Shown one piece after another: positions 26,159 to 27,143 of a stretch of DNA of 27,143 nucleotides; within the stretch, counting starts at the first letter, position 1, and every line of letters starts with the position of its first letter. Source of the DNA: Moraxella equi (GTDB lineage Bacteria > Pseudomonadota > Gammaproteobacteria > Pseudomonadales > Moraxellaceae); contig NZ_MXAP01000033.1 in the NCBI RefSeq assembly GCF_002027555.1, forward strand, positions 1 to 27,143. The letters are read 5' to 3'. Below the pieces are notes generated by a model. That model did no database searches, had not been told where the DNA came from, and worked only from the letters and a program-made list of their open reading frames with translations. Both the position numbers and the translations under genes were made by a program.

Positions 26159-27143
26159 ATGACCCACTCTGTAAAATCCTACGCCGCTTTTTCGGCAACC
26201 ACGCCACTTGCCCCTTACGCCTTTGAACGCCGTGATTTGCGTGAAGACGATGTTTTGATTGATATTTTGTATTGTGGCGTGTGCCATTCGGATTTGCACA
26301 CTGCTAGGAACGATTGGGGTTTTACCCACACTTACCCGATTGTGGTCGGACACGAAATCATTGGACGCGTGGCTCAAGTCGGCAAAAACGCCCATAAATT
26401 CAAAGTTGGCGACTTGGTGGGTGTGGGCTGTATGGTGGATTCGTGCCGTACTTGTTCGCCTTGTCAGCACGGTTTGGAGCAATATTGCGAACACGGCAAC
26501 ACAGGCACTTATGGCAGTCTTGACCGCTTTGACGGCACACTCACGCACGGCGGTTACAGCACGGGCATTGTGGTTAGCGAAGATTTTGTGCTTAAAGTTT
26601 CCGAAAACTTGGACACCAAAGCCGTTGCCCCCACTACTGTGTGCAGGCATTACCACTTATTCGCCCCTGCGACATTGGAAAGTGGGCAAGGGCAGTAAAG
26701 TCGCTGTGGTCGGCTTGGGCGGACTTGGGCATATGGCGGTCAAATTAGCGAAAGCAATGGGGGCGGAAGTAACGCTGTTCACCCGTTCGGTAGGCAAATC
26801 CGATGACGCTTACCGTTTGGGGGCAAGCCGTGTGGTGTTGTCCACCGATGAAAGCCAAATGAAAGCGGTTGCCAGTACCTTTGATTTAATCATTGACACC
26901 GTGCCATACACCCACGATTTAAAACCCTATATCCCCACTTTGGCATTGGACGGCACGCTGGTGCTGGTCGGTTTGGTTGGCGAATTAGAACAAACCATTA
27001 ACACCGTGCCCATGATTATGGGTCGCCGCAGCATTTCGGCATCTGTGATTGGCGGTATTGCCGAAACGCAAGAAATGCTGGATTTTTGTGCCGAGCATCA
27101 TATCGTGCCAGATGTGGAAATGATAACTATACCAACCGAACCC
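26159..27143 (+). pseudogene. NAD(P)-dependent zinc alcohol dehydrogenase (YahK/CAD type), frameshifted and cut by window end
   Basis: The first frame (26159-26698) encodes the catalytic domain: C42 in CGVCHSDLH, H65-E66 in VGHEIIGRV, and the structural zinc cysteines C96, C99, C102 and C110 in SCRTCSPCQHGLEQYC. After LDTKAVAP it continues nonsensically (TTVCRHYH) to a stop. In the next frame the expected sequence resumes as LLCAGITTYSPLRHWKVGKG, followed by the Rossmann motif GLGGLGHMAVKLAKAMGAE, and stays open to the window edge (over 320 residues in total, near the family's full length). One extra C in the C5 run at 26628-26632 explains the break. Intact relatives reduce a broad range of aldehydes with NADPH. 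The promoter is copy 4 of the 68-bp block. It may be a true pseudogene, a phase-variable gene or an artefact. Confidence 0.85.

Overview
The window looks like chromosomal DNA of a low-GC gammaproteobacterium. Moraxella or another Moraxellaceae member is my best guess, from the mix of a BetT-like BCCT transporter, AdhC/FghA formaldehyde genes, a class III Old Yellow Enzyme and the AT-leaning codon use. Two copies of TTCAGGCTGCCTGAA resemble Neisseriaceae uptake-sequence dialects, but they are far too sparse here for a genome built around that signal. The genus is therefore an inference. No rRNA, tRNA, CRISPR array or transposase was seen.

Layout: (1) 1-257, start of a LysR-type regulator on the minus strand. 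(2) 406-3527, an operon of a PIN/NYN-like nuclease and a large helical protein that runs, across a probable +1 frame change at a T6 tract, into an ankyrin-repeat tail. (3) 3655-7379, housekeeping/detoxification genes: class III Old Yellow Enzyme, nitroreductase, secreted metallo-beta-lactamase-fold protein, YdcZ-type DMT exporter. (4) 7564-12441, a 1625-residue protein with an Mrr-like nuclease domain, a NACHT NTPase and a long helical-repeat C-terminus, probably an antiphage STAND effector. (5) 12615-18639, adhC, a betT-like choline/betaine transporter, a minus-strand AAA_14/DUF4143 ATPase and fghA. (6) 18805-25969, a type I restriction-modification locus (hsdM, hsdS, hsdR) followed by a convergent tyrosine recombinase; hsdM and hsdS each carry a one-base frame break, and hsdS is half size with a single target-recognition domain. 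(7) 26159-27143, a YahK/CAD-type zinc alcohol dehydrogenase with a one-base frame break, cut by the window end.

The most striking non-coding signal is a 68-bp promoter block present four times, upstream of namA, adhC, fghA and the last alcohol dehydrogenase. All four copies have identical length from the TATCAC element to the TATAAT box. The four genes all act on aldehydes, formaldehyde or other electrophiles, so they look like one regulon under an activator that I cannot identify. Defence-type genes (NACHT protein, type I RM) sit between members of this regulon.

Four coding frames (ankyrin gene, hsdM, hsdS, alcohol dehydrogenase) are broken by single bases, three clearly at homopolymers. 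Sequencing or assembly error, true decay, phase variation, or in one case programmed +1 frameshifting cannot be told apart from this sequence alone.
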